The notes: generated by a model from the letters alone, not told the origin. Shown: positions 1 to 8,318, counted from the stretch's first letter. The stretch is DNA of 64,000 bases from Lentzea guizhouensis (GCF_001701025.1 NZ_CP016793.1:1-64000); one strand, 5' to 3'. Made by a program: numbers and translations.

Positions 1-396
1 GTTCGGGACGGTGGAGCAGGAGCTGGACGAGCCACCGTTCCACGCCGACTGGGGGGCACGCGGGACGGTGCTGACGCGCGGGGTGCAACCTCGACGACCG
101 GGCGCGGGGGCGGCCATGAGCCGAGCGTGTACTACGGTGGTTCCGGCACGGAGTTGTTCGGGAGGCCATCACGGTACGCTGGAGCCTGTGGGAGTCCACG
201 TGACCCGACCACCACACGCGCGCCGATCGCGCGGGGCGCGCGGGCGGTGCTCCAGGAAGGGGCGCTCCGCCGACGACAGGGCGCGGGGCGGCGGCGAGCG
301 CGCCGGTAACGCGTGGTTCCGGCACGGGAGTTGTTCGGGTACGGCGATCACACGGTGACGCTGTCCTTGTGGGAGGACTACCTCAGCGATGACTGA
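1..396 (+). pseudogene. Nitrile hydratase beta subunit, broken 3' part
   Basis: The window opens inside a reading frame resembling the N-terminal region of nitrile hydratase beta subunits (EQELDEPPFHADW at about 12-51). The stretch just before the alpha gene encodes a beta-type C-terminus (ELFGYGDHTVTLSLWEDYL, then SDD and stop TGA at 394-396). The two parts are not in one frame, and the roughly 100-residue middle of a normal beta subunit is missing. Between them lies a decayed second copy of the beta end (YYGGSGTELFG near 130-165). The beta stop overlaps the alpha start as ATGACTGA, the coupling expected for a cobalt-type beta-alpha operon. The true start lies outside the window. A functional beta subunit is unlikely unless the sequence has errors. 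Confidence 0.7.
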
Positions 397-480
397 CCAC
401 CACGACGACGCGCCGATCGCGGCGCAGGTGCGCGAGCTCGAGGCGCTGCTGGAGGAGAAGGGGCTGCTCGACGCCCAGGA
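131..480. repeat. Degenerate tandem duplication across the beta/alpha junction
   Basis: Copy A (about 131-285) and copy B (about 307-480) share the same order of landmarks: GGTTCCGGCAC and GAGTTGTTCGGG (139 and 315), a GTGGGAG block, a GACCACCAC block, CGCCGATCGC (221 and 411), then a GTGCTCC-AGGA...GGGGC block matching the codons for ALLEEKG of the alpha subunit. The offset drifts from 176 to 190 bases, so copy A carries several small indels. Copy A is therefore a decayed duplicate of the end of the beta gene plus the start of the alpha gene. Confidence 0.6.
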
Positions 481-979
481 GCTGGACCGGGCGCTGGAGG
501 CGTTCACGGCGAAGGCGTCGCCGGCCAACGGGTTCCGGGTGGTGGCCAGGGCGTGGGCCGACGAGGACTTCAAGGCGAAGCTGCTCGAGAACGCGAACGA
601 GGCGCTGCCGCTGATCGGTCTGTCGATGGGCGGCGGGCTGCAGGTGCAGACGCTCAAGGTCGTCGAGAACACCGCGGACGTGCACAACGTGGTCGTCTGC
701 ACGCTGTGCTCGTGCTACCCGATCGCCCTGCTCGGGCCGTCGCCGACCTGGTACAAGAGCACCACCTACCGGTCACGGGTGGTCAGCCACCCGCGTGAGG
801 TGCTGGGGCAGTTCGGGTTCACGCTGCCCGACGACACCGAGATCCGGGTGTGGGACGCGACTTCCGAGGTGCGCTACCTCGTGCTGCCGCGACGGCCGGA
901 GAACACCGAGCACCTGACCGAACACGAGCTCCAGCAGTTGGTGACGCGCAACGGGTTGATCGGCACCGCGCCGGTCTAG
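389..979 (+). CDS. nthA: Nitrile hydratase alpha subunit, cobalt type
   Basis: Metal-binding subunit of nitrile hydratase, which hydrates nitriles to amides in the cytoplasm. The 196-aa protein has the metal-claw motif VCTLCSC at residues 103-109. Threonine between the first two cysteines is typical of the cobalt class (the iron class has serine). The two later cysteines of the claw are those oxidised to sulfinic/sulfenic acid in characterised enzymes. Family blocks WYKSTTYRSRVV and EIRVWDATSEVRYLV follow, and length is normal. ATG at 389 has GGGAGGA upstream and overlaps the beta stop. The beta gene is broken and no cobalt activator (P14K-like) gene follows in the window, so activity is doubtful. 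Thiocyanate hydrolase gamma shares the motif and is an alternative. Confidence 0.9.
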   Translation: MTDHHDDAPIAAQVRELEALLEEKGLLDAQELDRALEAFTAKASPANGFRVVARAWADEDFKAKLLENANEALPLIGLSMGGGLQVQTLKVVENTADVHNVVVCTLCSCYPIALLGPSPTWYKSTTYRSRVVSHPREVLGQFGFTLPDDTEIRVWDATSEVRYLVLPRRPENTEHLTEHELQQLVTRNGLIGTAPV

Positions 980-1524
980 TGCGAGACCGGCTCGACGCAG
1001 GTGCCCTCACCGGTGGTGCCCTGCACGAACAGCCGGATCTTGCCTGCCGACATGTCCCCGTTCAGGCACGTCACCCGTTGCACCGTGCGGGTCTCCATCG
1101 AGAAGAACACCAGCGTCGGCCGTTGCTCGACGTACGCCCGGTGCTCGGACAGCGCCTTGCGCACCGGTCCGGCCGACAGGTCACCCGACGCGCAGAGGGG
1201 TTCGAGCACCGGCAGGACGCGCGTGATCAGGTCCCGACCGGCCTGGACGGCGTCGGCGGACAACGACCTGCGCTGCTTCCACGCGTTGTTCTCGGCGTTG
1301 TGCGGTGCTACGTCGGGAGCCGCACCGCCCGTGGGCGCGCTGCGGGGAGACGGGTCGGCGGGAGGTGCGGCGACCGGTTCCGGTATCTGCTCCTCCACCT
1401 GGCACGGCCCCGCGGCCACGGTCAGGCCCGGCGGGTCCGGTGGCGGTGGCGGCACGACCTCCACCGTCGGCGCGCACGCCGCGCACAGCACCAGACCGAC
1501 GAGTGCCCCCAGCACTTTGCCCAT
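976..1524 (-). CDS. Putative lipoprotein
   Basis: Small exported protein of about 182 aa with no recognised domain. The N-terminus MGKVLGALVGLVLCAAC looks like a short lipoprotein signal with cysteine 17 as the lipidation residue. The -3 position is Cys rather than Leu, so the lipobox is imperfect. A proline-rich spacer (PPPPPDPPG) follows, as is usual after the membrane anchor. ATG at 1524 is preferred because GAGAG lies about nine bases upstream; an in-frame GTG at 1542 is possible. The gene follows the MFS gene on the same strand within about 25 bases and probably shares its transcript. Its stop overlaps the convergent alpha-subunit stop (CTAG). Confidence 0.6.
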   Translation of the reverse strand: MGKVLGALVGLVLCAACAPTVEVVPPPPPDPPGLTVAAGPCQVEEQIPEPVAAPPADPSPRSAPTGGAAPDVAPHNAENNAWKQRRSLSADAVQAGRDLITRVLPVLEPLCASGDLSAGPVRKALSEHRAYVEQRPTLVFFSMETRTVQRVTCLNGDMSAGKIRLFVQGTTGEGTCVEPVSH

Positions 1525-1548
1525 GACCGCAGACTCTCGCACAGATCC

Positions 1549-2769
1549 TCAGCTGGCGGGTGCGGTCGCGGGAACGTTCTGCAGCGCCCGCACCGACCGG
1601 CTGGCGGCCATCGCGGCCGTGGCCACCACGAACACCACCGCGGACGCCACCAGCACCGCCTCCACACCGACCGCGTGCGACACCGGTCCGATCGCCAGCT
1701 GCGCCAGCGGAACGGCCACGATCGACCCGAGCATGTCGTAGGAGTACACCCGCGCGAGCCGGTCCTCGGGGACGTGCTGCTGCAGCGACGTCTCCCAGGC
1801 CACGCCGAACTGCTCCAGCCCCGCCCCGCACAGGAACGCCACCACCAGCAACGCCCACGGCTGCGGGTACAGCGCCAGCACGAGCGGCAGACCGGCGAAC
1901 GCCGCCACCCACAGCACGCCGAACAGCAGGAACCGCCGCACCCGGACCCGCATCGCCAGGAACCCGCCCACGACCATCCCCGCGGCCTGCGCGGCCAGCG
2001 CGAACCCCCACGTCTCCCGGCCCAGCGAGGTGGTGTCGGCCAGCACCGGCCCGAGGACCACGACCCCGGCATACGCCGCGTTGACGAGCGTGAAGGCCAC
2101 CACCACGATCCACACCCACGACCGCGACACGAACTCGGTCCACCCGACGCGCAGCTCGGCGAACACCCCGGGCTTGTGCTCGGCCGCCACCCGCGCCGCC
2201 GGCACCCGCACGAACCAGAAGCACACGCCCGCCACCGCGAACGTCGCCGCGTCGGCCATGAGCCCCCAGCCCGGCCCGGCGAACGCGATCAGCAGCCCAC
2301 CGAGCGACGCGCCGCCGATGCCCGCGGAGCTCAGTCCCAGGCGCAGCAACCCGTTCGCCTGCTGCCGCACGTCGGCCGGCACGGTCTGCGGTACCAGCGC
2401 GGCCGACGCCGGGAACGCGAACGCGCCGGACATCCCGTTCACCGCGGCCAGCACCACGAACCACGGCACCGACACCGTGCCCTGCAGCACCAGCACCGCG
2501 ATCAGCGCCTGGCTCCCCGCCGACACCGCGCACGACCCGACGAGCACGAGCTGGCGCGGCAACCGGTCCGCCACCACCCCGCCCCACAGCAGGAACACCA
2601 CGTTCGCCACCGACCGCGCGGCCACCACGATCCCGAGCGAGGTGACCGACGACGTCACGTCCAGCACCGCGAACGCGAGCGCGATCGGCGCCATCGCGTT
2701 GCCGGTGATGGTCGTGATGCGACCGGCCAGCAGCCAGCGAAAAGCCTGATGACGCAGCGGTTCCCACAC
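1549..2769 (-). CDS. MFS transporter, exporter type
   Basis: 406-aa integral membrane protein with the alternating hydrophobic pattern of a 12-helix major facilitator. The loop after helix 2 reads GGVVADRLPRQLVLV, a good match to MFS motif A. The N-terminus (RHQAFRWLLAGRITTITGNAM) resembles the EntS/MFS_3 group of proton-driven exporters of siderophores or small drugs. The substrate cannot be read from sequence. The start is GTG at 2769, without a clear ribosome-binding site. The lipoprotein gene follows directly downstream. Confidence 0.85.
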   Translation of the reverse strand: MWEPLRHQAFRWLLAGRITTITGNAMAPIALAFAVLDVTSSVTSLGIVVAARSVANVVFLLWGGVVADRLPRQLVLVGSCAVSAGSQALIAVLVLQGTVSVPWFVVLAAVNGMSGAFAFPASAALVPQTVPADVRQQANGLLRLGLSSAGIGGASLGGLLIAFAGPGWGLMADAATFAVAGVCFWFVRVPAARVAAEHKPGVFAELRVGWTEFVSRSWVWIVVVAFTLVNAAYAGVVVLGPVLADTTSLGRETWGFALAAQAAGMVVGGFLAMRVRVRRFLLFGVLWVAAFAGLPLVLALYPQPWALLVVAFLCGAGLEQFGVAWETSLQQHVPEDRLARVYSYDMLGSIVAVPLAQLAIGPVSHAVGVEAVLVASAVVFVVATAAMAASRSVRALQNVPATAPAS

Positions 2770-2819
2770 GTGCGACCCCCAGCCGTGCCCCCAGAGCTGA
2801 AGTCCTCAACGTACAACAG

Positions 2820-2856
2820 CGGGAGCCGCCCGACCCGTGGGGTCGAGCGGCTCCCG
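2820..2856 (-). terminator. Strong hairpin behind doxX-like gene
   Basis: A 10-bp perfect stem (CGGGAGCCGC / GCGGCTCCCG) encloses a second stem CGACCC-GTG-GGGTCG, giving an almost fully paired 37-nt hairpin. It begins one base past the stop of the DoxX-like gene in its direction of transcription. No U-run follows, as is common for actinobacterial terminators. Confidence 0.7.
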
Positions 2857-2857
2857 G

Positions 2858-3319
2858 TCACCGCACCCGTCGGTGCGATGAGGCGATGACCACCGCGGCG
2901 GCGACGGTCACCAGGTTCTTCAAGATGTACTGACCCTCGAACGACGCCCGCATCGGACCGGTCCACATCTCGGCGGGGAAGAGCACCAGCGGTGTCGACA
3001 CCACCACGACGTGACCGACGAGCAGGGCCGCGCTCACCAGTGGAACGCGGAAGCTCAGCAGGACCAGCGCGACCGCGATTTCCGAGATCGCTGCCACCAC
3101 TCGCGCGAATTCCCCGTGGATGATCCCGAACGTCAGCGCGGAAACCGTGCGTTCGACGAGATCCTGGGCAGGGCTGCCACCGGGAAAGAGTTTCAGCACG
3201 CCGAACCAGAGGTACAAGACCCCCAGTCCGATGCGCAGCAGCGGAATTCCCGACTCACCCGCGAACCGGGTGAACCTCTCCTCCGCGCTGAGCCGGCGTG
3301 ACATTGCTGGACGCACCAT
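2858..3319 (-). CDS. DoxX family membrane protein
   Basis: 153-aa protein with four predicted membrane segments, starting around LLRIGLGVLYLWFGVLKLFPG, the conserved N-terminal signature of the DoxX family. Members sit in the cytoplasmic membrane and are linked to redox or oxidative-stress functions; the biochemical role is poorly known. ATG at 3319 is supported by AGGAGAGGGAG upstream. The gene lies 58 bases behind the heme peroxidase gene on the same strand and is probably cotranscribed, with the intervening hairpin (3331-3364) able to modulate it. Confidence 0.8.
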   Translation of the reverse strand: MVRPAMSRRLSAEERFTRFAGESGIPLLRIGLGVLYLWFGVLKLFPGGSPAQDLVERTVSALTFGIIHGEFARVVAAISEIAVALVLLSFRVPLVSAALLVGHVVVVSTPLVLFPAEMWTGPMRASFEGQYILKNLVTVAAAVVIASSHRRVR

Positions 3320-3330
3320 CGATCTCCCTC

Positions 3331-3364
3331 TCCTGTCCGGCTGCCACCACCCAGCCGGACAGGA
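3331..3364 (-). promoter_or_regulatory. Intercistronic hairpin touching the doxX ribosome-binding site
   Basis: TCCTGTCCGGCT and AGCCGGACAGGA form a perfect 12-bp inverted repeat around a 10-base loop between the peroxidase stop and the doxX-like start. Read on the minus strand, the distal arm (ACAGGA) runs into GAGGGAG, the likely Shine-Dalgarno of the downstream gene. It could be a partial terminator, an mRNA-stabilising stem or a translational control element. Confidence 0.5.
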
Positions 3365-3377
3365 GGAGCGAGGGCGA

Positions 3378-5078
3378 TCAGGCGCCGGCGGGTGGCGCCA
3401 CCGGGTCGCCGAGCGGGTTCAGCAGGTCGGCCTTGCCCTCGAACGCGAACAGCAGCAGGTCGACCATGCGGAACGTCGAGCTGTCCGGGCCGAGCGTGGG
3501 CCGCCAGTACGGCGAGCGCACGATCGAGATCCGGCTGCCCTCGATGGCGCGGTGGAAGACCTCGGCGGTGATGCGGCCGCCGACCGGTCCCATCAGCCCG
3601 CTGTTGACCTCCGCCTCGCGCAGCACGTAGAACCACAGCGGCGTGGCCGCGACCAGTTCCGCCTTCTGCTCGTCGGTGAGCGCGTCGAGCGACACACCAC
3701 CGCCGTCGCCCTTCAAGATCTGCTCGGCGGTGAGCGGTTCGACGCCCATGAGCTCGGCCATCTGCTGCCCGCTCGCGAGGTCCATCATGCTGGCGCGCGT
3801 CAGGTTGCGGAACGCGAGGTTGCGCTCGATCTCGCGGAACTGCGTGCCGCGGCCGCCGAACGTGCCGGCCGGCAACCCGACGAGCGGGTTGACCAGCAGC
3901 GTGTCGATCTCCTTGGTGAGGTTGCCGCCACCGGACTCGGCGGGTGGCACCAGGTCGTCGCGCCCGGCCTCGGTGAAGTCGTAGAGCCGCCGGAAGTCCG
4001 TGATCCAGTTGCTGGGCAACGTGAAGATCGGGCCCCGGTTGACGTCGTCGAGGTCGGCCGGCGTCTGCGAGCTCGGGTCGAAGTTGCCCGCCACACCGGT
4101 GAACGTGAACAGCGCGAACAAGGTCGCGATCCCACCGGGACCGGTGCTGTTGAACACCCGGTTCCACTGGTAGGCGCCGCGGATCATGCTGTGCCCCAGC
4201 CGGTACGACGCGACCGAGAACTCGATCGGCATCGTCGGCGTGTTGTCGCGGCCGTAGTAGCGGCCGGGCACCTCGAAGAACCTGCGGCCGTTGGTGAAGA
4301 CGTCGTCCACGATCGCCGGGTCGATGATGCGCGGCAGGAAGTCCGTCTTCAGCATGTACTGGTAGTGCCGGACCACCAGCTCCTTGGCCGCGCGGAACAG
4401 CCGCTCCCCGGTCAGGCCGGTGAGCGCGAGCTCGTCGACCACCCGGTTGTGGAAGCGGATGAACGCGAGGTGCGTCTGCGCGATCACCAGGTTCTCGTCG
4501 TTGCGCGCGTCCGGGATCAGCGGCAGCCGCCGGTCGGCGGCCGTGCCCGCGTCACCACCGCGGCGCGGCAGGTCGAAGCCCTCGAACGGCACGTTGGTGC
4601 CCTCGTCCGGGAACGGCACCGGCGTCGTGGTGCCGATCTTGAGCTTCACGCCGTCCTCGGCGTAGAAGGCCTGGTCGTCCTTGTCGCGCGGGCCCCGTCC
4701 GTACACCGAGTCGAGGTCCAGCGCCGGCGAACGGCCCTGCAGCAGCTCGTCGAGGTTGACGTCGCTGCCCAGCTGCGTCTCGGTGCGGTCCATCGTGAGG
4801 TCGTGGTCGACGAACTGGCCCAGGTAGGTGAACCCCGCCGGCACGGCCGGGTTCTCCGAGTCGGGCTGCGGCACCGAGGGGTCCGGCGTCATCGCCGTCG
4901 CCAGCGCCACGCGGAGCTCCTCGCTCGTCTCCGCGCCCTTCGGCCCCAGTCGCGAGAACCGGAACCGGCGCAGCTCCTCCGTCGTGGAGGGCTGACGCGC
5001 GACCGCCTTGCCGTTCTCGCCGAATTCCAGCACGCCTTCGCCCACGACGAAGAAACTGTCGCGCGAATGCCTCTTCAT
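3378..5078 (-). CDS. Animal-type heme peroxidase family protein
   Basis: 566-aa member of the peroxidase-cyclooxygenase superfamily. The distal heme motif GQFVDHDLT contains the catalytic histidine. The later EFSVASYRLGHSMIRG block supplies the proximal histidine (LGH). FIRFHNRVVDEL lies between them, where family members have FvReHNR. These enzymes oxidise organic substrates or halides with hydrogen peroxide. No signal peptide is seen. ATG at 5078 has GGGGGAAAT directly upstream; the frame stays open to 5189 but without initiation signals. The partner is the doxX-like gene downstream. The substrate is unknown. Confidence 0.85.
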   Translation of the reverse strand: MKRHSRDSFFVVGEGVLEFGENGKAVARQPSTTEELRRFRFSRLGPKGAETSEELRVALATAMTPDPSVPQPDSENPAVPAGFTYLGQFVDHDLTMDRTETQLGSDVNLDELLQGRSPALDLDSVYGRGPRDKDDQAFYAEDGVKLKIGTTTPVPFPDEGTNVPFEGFDLPRRGGDAGTAADRRLPLIPDARNDENLVIAQTHLAFIRFHNRVVDELALTGLTGERLFRAAKELVVRHYQYMLKTDFLPRIIDPAIVDDVFTNGRRFFEVPGRYYGRDNTPTMPIEFSVASYRLGHSMIRGAYQWNRVFNSTGPGGIATLFALFTFTGVAGNFDPSSQTPADLDDVNRGPIFTLPSNWITDFRRLYDFTEAGRDDLVPPAESGGGNLTKEIDTLLVNPLVGLPAGTFGGRGTQFREIERNLAFRNLTRASMMDLASGQQMAELMGVEPLTAEQILKGDGGGVSLDALTDEQKAELVAATPLWFYVLREAEVNSGLMGPVGGRITAEVFHRAIEGSRISIVRSPYWRPTLGPDSSTFRMVDLLLFAFEGKADLLNPLGDPVAPPAGA

Positions 5079-5288
5079 ATTTCCCCCTGTATCCCCTCGT
5101 CCAGGAACCTGTTCTCCCCAACAAGCACCTGCCCCAACGCCAGTCTCCAGACGGAGGAAATTTGCGTCGAAGCTTTTGGTCAAAGCCAAAACTTCGTCAC
5201 GCAGCGGATACGCGGCGGTCCGGAATATTCGTGGAGAACGTCCCGGGTGATGTTGTGCCCCGGCCGGGTGGAATCAGTCGGGTGGACC

Positions 5289-5675
5289 ATGGTTGAGACC
5301 GCGCCGGACGGGGTACCCATCAGGATGCTCGTTGTCACGACCGCGGAGTCGTCTGGTGTTTCCACCGTCCTCACGGTTGCCGGGGTGCTCGACACAGACG
5401 GCGCGGAACGACTTCTGTCCCGGATCGACCGGCTCCTCGGCCAGGGTCGCCGGCGACTGGTGCTCGACCTCGACGGCGTGGAGTTCTGCGACTCCAGCGG
5501 TGTGAGCGCTCTCGTGCGCGGGCACGCACGGGCGTCCGCGGCCGCCGGCGGGCTGCGGATCGCGGCGGCGTCGCCGCAGGTGCTGAAGGTGCTGAAGATC
5601 TCGGGACTGGCGCGGATGTTCGGCCTGAAGTCCACTGTGGACAAACTGGCGTCCGCGAACACCGTCAGGTCGTGA
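5289..5675 (+). CDS. STAS-domain anti-sigma factor antagonist
   Basis: 128-aa single-domain protein of the SpoIIAA/RsbV type, which binds an anti-sigma kinase and so releases a sigma factor. Family hallmarks: VLTVAGVLDTDGAERL near the N-terminus and LDLDGVEFCDSSGVSALV in the middle. The serine in DSSG is the usual phosphorylation site that switches the protein off. ATG at 5289 is chosen; ATG at 5325 is an alternative that leaves the domain intact. No anti-sigma kinase or sigma gene is adjacent, so the partner must be elsewhere. The end overlaps the convergent oxidoreductase gene by 11 bases. Confidence 0.8.
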   Translation: MVETAPDGVPIRMLVVTTAESSGVSTVLTVAGVLDTDGAERLLSRIDRLLGQGRRRLVLDLDGVEFCDSSGVSALVRGHARASAAAGGLRIAAASPQVLKVLKISGLARMFGLKSTVDKLASANTVRS

Positions 5676-6575
5676 CGACCAGCTTGCCGGTGGTGTGCTC
5701 GCGGACGAAGTCCACGCACGCGCGACCGGCCTCGTCGAGGGAGTAGCGCCGGCTGATCGTCGCGGGCAGCGTGCCGCCGGCCGCCAGGTCCGCGACCTCG
5801 CGCATGCCTCCCAGCGCGCCGTCCAGGTCGAGCACGAACTCCACGTCCACGTCGGTACGGGGTTCCGGCAGCGGGTAGGTGATCGTCAGCAGCCGCCCGC
5901 CCGGCTCGACCGCCGCGGCGAGCCGGTTGACCGGTCGGACGCGCGGGTACGCGTCGCGGTAGCCGATGACCTCCGCCGCGCCGAGCCCGCGCAGCAGATC
6001 GGCGTCCTCGGCGGTGGCGGTGGCGACGACGTGTGCGCCGGCCGCCAGCAGGGGACCAGCGGTGCCGACCCGCCGGTCGCGCGACGACCAGCACGGGTTC
6101 GCCGGGTGCGGTCGCGCGTCAGCAGCAACGCCCGCGCGGTCAGCCCGGCGGTGGCGAGCGCCGCCGCCTGCTCGGGCGTGACGTTCGGCGGCCGGTGGGT
6201 GAGCAGCGGCGTGTCGGCCTCGAACACCGCGTACTCGGCGAGCGACCCGGTGCTCAGCGAGGGCTTCGTCGCACCGGCCATGGTGCGCAGCACACGGGGC
6301 ACGGCCTGGCCGAAGACCTCGTCGCCGACGGCGAACCGGGTCACGCCGGGGCCGGCCTCGGTGACGGTGCCCGCGAAGTCGTTGCCGGGGACGTGCGGGA
6401 ACTCGAGCGGCGTGACGTCGCGGTACGTCCCACTCGGCAGGACGACGTCACCGTGGTTGATGGAGGCCGCGGTGATCCGCACCTGGATCTGCCCAGCTCC
6501 TGGTTCCGGAACCAATATATTGGATATCACATATCGCTCGGGCGGGCCGTAGCCGACAGCGGTGAGCGCCTTCAT
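5665..6575 (-). pseudogene. Zinc-type alcohol dehydrogenase/quinone oxidoreductase, frameshifted
   Basis: Medium-chain dehydrogenase of the NADPH:quinone reductase group. The N-terminal half is intact (KALTAVGYGPPERY, then VPGNDFAGTVTEAGPGV and FAVGDEVFG). Around 6045-6110 the frame breaks twice: APGEPVLVV is in a second frame and the rest of the nucleotide-binding half (AGAHVVATATAEDADLL to GKLVVTT) in a third. Restoring single bases would give the expected ATGGVGT dinucleotide-binding motif. AAGGAGAACG precedes ATG at 6575. The gene is divergent from a TetR regulator with two operator-like sites between. Codons 14-25 are strikingly AT-rich (see findings). Recent decay or sequencing error are both possible. 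Confidence 0.75.
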
Positions 6576-6590
6576 CGTTCTCCTTAACCG

Positions 6591-6634
6591 GACCGTTTGG
6601 TCACCTTAGGCTGCACGAAACGGACCGGGCGGTC
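6591..6634. promoter_or_regulatory. Paired TetR operator candidates
   Basis: Two related dyads lie between the divergent oxidoreductase and tetR starts: GACCGTTTGGTC (6591-6602) and GACCGGGCGGTC (6623-6634, a perfect inverted repeat of GACCG with 2-base spacing). Centres are 32 bp apart, about three helical turns. Both lie within the only space available for the two promoters, so the adjacent TetR is the likely ligand. Confidence 0.6.
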
Positions 6635-6645
6635 AACTTGTTAGG

Positions 6646-7230
6646 GTGGCCGACGTGTCACCCCGTGCCGACGCCGCCAGGAACCGCTCGCTGCTGCTCG
6701 CCGCGGCGGTGGCCGAGTTCGCCGAGCACGGCGTGGACGCGCCCGTCGCCGCCATCGCCCGCCGCGCCGGGCTGGGCAAGGGCACGGTGTTCCGGCACTT
6801 CCCCACGAAGGACGACCTCGTCGCGGCGATCGTCTGCGACCGCGTCACCCGGCTCACCGCGCTGGCCCGCGACCTGGGCACCGCCGCGGACGCCGGTGCG
6901 GCGCTGCTGGAGTTCATGACCTCCGCCGCGCGCGAACGGCAGCGGCTCGACCTGTCGTTCCTCACGGGCGACCTGGGCTCCGAGGTGACGTCGGCGCAGG
7001 CGGAGCTGTCCGAGGCGGTCACCGCGCTGGTCGACCGGGCACGGGAGCGGGGTGCGGTGCGCGACGACGTCACCGGCACCGACGTGCTGGTGCTGATGTG
7101 CGTGCCGAACGACGTCGTCAAGCACCTGCCGGGGGCACCGGCGCAGCTGTGGGAGCGCTACCTCGCGATCCTGTTCGACGGACTGCGCCCCGAGGGCGCG
7201 CACCCGTTGCCGCAGCCACCACCGGCCTGA
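6646..7230 (+). CDS. TetR family transcriptional regulator
   Basis: 194-aa repressor. The N-terminal helix-turn-helix covers about residues 12-58 (LLLAAAVAEFAEHGVDAPVA, then AIARRAGLGKGTVFRHF). The C-terminal ligand domain includes MTSAARERQRLDLSFL. It is divergent from the oxidoreductase gene and very probably represses it and itself through the dyads at 6591-6634. The start is GTG at 6646, with GTG at 6655 equally possible; no clear ribosome-binding site is seen, so a leaderless mRNA is plausible. Confidence 0.85.
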   Translation: MADVSPRADAARNRSLLLAAAVAEFAEHGVDAPVAAIARRAGLGKGTVFRHFPTKDDLVAAIVCDRVTRLTALARDLGTAADAGAALLEFMTSAARERQRLDLSFLTGDLGSEVTSAQAELSEAVTALVDRARERGAVRDDVTGTDVLVLMCVPNDVVKHLPGAPAQLWERYLAILFDGLRPEGAHPLPQPPPA

Positions 7231-7311
7231 GTGGACACCGGTTTTCTCTTTGCGCGGCAACCGCTACGGTGGGATCTCCCCTGCCGCGGGCCTCAGTTTC
7301 CGGAGGCACGT

Positions 7312-7779
7312 TTGTACCGCTCCACCGTTGTCGCGCTGTTCCTGACGGTGTCATCCCTGGCCGTCGCCGTGCCCGCCACGGCGGCTGCCGACCCGAGGGC
7401 CGACATCGTGACCCTGACCAACGCCGAACGCGCCAAAGCCGGGTGTGGTGCGCTGAAGCGGCACACCGCGCTCGACACGGCCGCGCAGTCGCACAGCGCC
7501 GACATGGCCAAGCACAACTACTTCAGCCACACCGGCCGTGACGGCAGCTCACCGACCGCCCGCATGCAGCGCGCCGGCTACCCGCGCAACACGGGCACCG
7601 GCGAGAACATCGCGGCCGGCTACCCGACCGCGGCCGAGACCGTGAAGGGCTGGCTGGCGTCGGCCGGGCACCGCCGCAACATGCTGAACTGCGCGTACAA
7701 GTCGATCGGCGTGGGCTACTCCCCCGCGACGACCGCCACGTACAAGCACTACTGGGTGCAGAACTTCGGCACCGTGTAG
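7312..7779 (+). CDS. Secreted CAP/SCP-domain protein
   Basis: 155-aa exported protein. TTG at 7312 is taken as start because GGAGG lies six bases upstream and the following residues form a signal peptide with a likely cut after PATAAA. The mature part is a CAP domain of the YkwD type: LTNAERAKAGCGAL, SADMAKHNYFSHTGRDG, GENIAAGYPTA and GHRRNMLNCAYKSIGVGY, including the paired His/Glu of the CAP cavity. Two cysteines may form a disulfide. The function of bacterial CAP proteins is mostly unknown. It ends five bases from the convergent chorismate mutase gene. Confidence 0.85.
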   Translation: MYRSTVVALFLTVSSLAVAVPATAAADPRADIVTLTNAERAKAGCGALKRHTALDTAAQSHSADMAKHNYFSHTGRDGSSPTARMQRAGYPRNTGTGENIAAGYPTAAETVKGWLASAGHRRNMLNCAYKSIGVGYSPATTATYKHYWVQNFGTV

Positions 7780-7784
7780 CCGTC

Positions 7785-8318
7785 TCAGCTGCAGACCGTG
7801 CTCATCGCCTCGGCCAGCGCGTCCTCGTGCAGGCGGTCGAGGCGGTGCAGCACGACCGCGGACCGTTCCGCCAGCGTCGCGTGGATCTCGCAGCGCAACG
7901 ACGGGTGGCGCACGGACGTGGTGTCCTTCAGCTCGGCGAGGATGTCGGTGGTGAGGCGGTCCAGGACCGGGCGGACCTCGGTGCCGAGGTCGGGGCGGCG
8001 GTCCGGCACCTCCTCGGGGTGTGCGGTCCAGCGCGCGTGGAGGCCGCGTTGCACGAGCTTGTTCGCCTCGATCTGGGCGCGGAAGAACCGCACCGCGTTC
8101 TCCGGGTCGAGGCCCAGCTCGGCGGAACGGGCGCGCACGCCGTCGAGCACGACCTGCTCGCGGGCCGGGTCGTCGATGGGCTGGGTGGTGCCGAACTTGG
8201 CCGCCGCCACCAGGTCGGCCACCCGCACCCGCTCGACGGCGAGGCCGGTGAGCTCGCCGAGCGGCCCGACGGGGGTGAGGGACGCGGCGAGGGTGAGGGC
8301 GACCGCGAGGATCTTCAT
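7785..8318 (-). CDS. Secreted chorismate mutase, AroQ-gamma type
   Basis: 177-aa periplasmic/secreted chorismate mutase converting chorismate to prephenate. ATG at 8318 follows GGGAG; the first 20 or so residues (KILAVALTLAASLTPVGPLG) are a signal peptide. The catalytic helix region reads VADLVAAAKFGTTQPIDDPARE and FFRAQIEANKLVQRGLHARW, as in the exported Mycobacterium tuberculosis enzyme. Two C-terminal cysteines (LRCEIHATL and STVCS) match the disulfide position of that enzyme. The role of an exported chorismate mutase is not settled. No aromatic biosynthesis genes are adjacent. Confidence 0.85.
   Translation of the reverse strand: MKILAVALTLAASLTPVGPLGELTGLAVERVRVADLVAAAKFGTTQPIDDPAREQVVLDGVRARSAELGLDPENAVRFFRAQIEANKLVQRGLHARWTAHPEEVPDRRPDLGTEVRPVLDRLTTDILAELKDTTSVRHPSLRCEIHATLAERSAVVLHRLDRLHEDALAEAMSTVCS

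Noticed and set aside
850..2889. 679-codon plus-strand frame
   Set aside because: It runs antisense to the lipoprotein and MFS genes, with repetitive Arg/His/Gln composition and no family similarity; a shadow of GC-rich codons.
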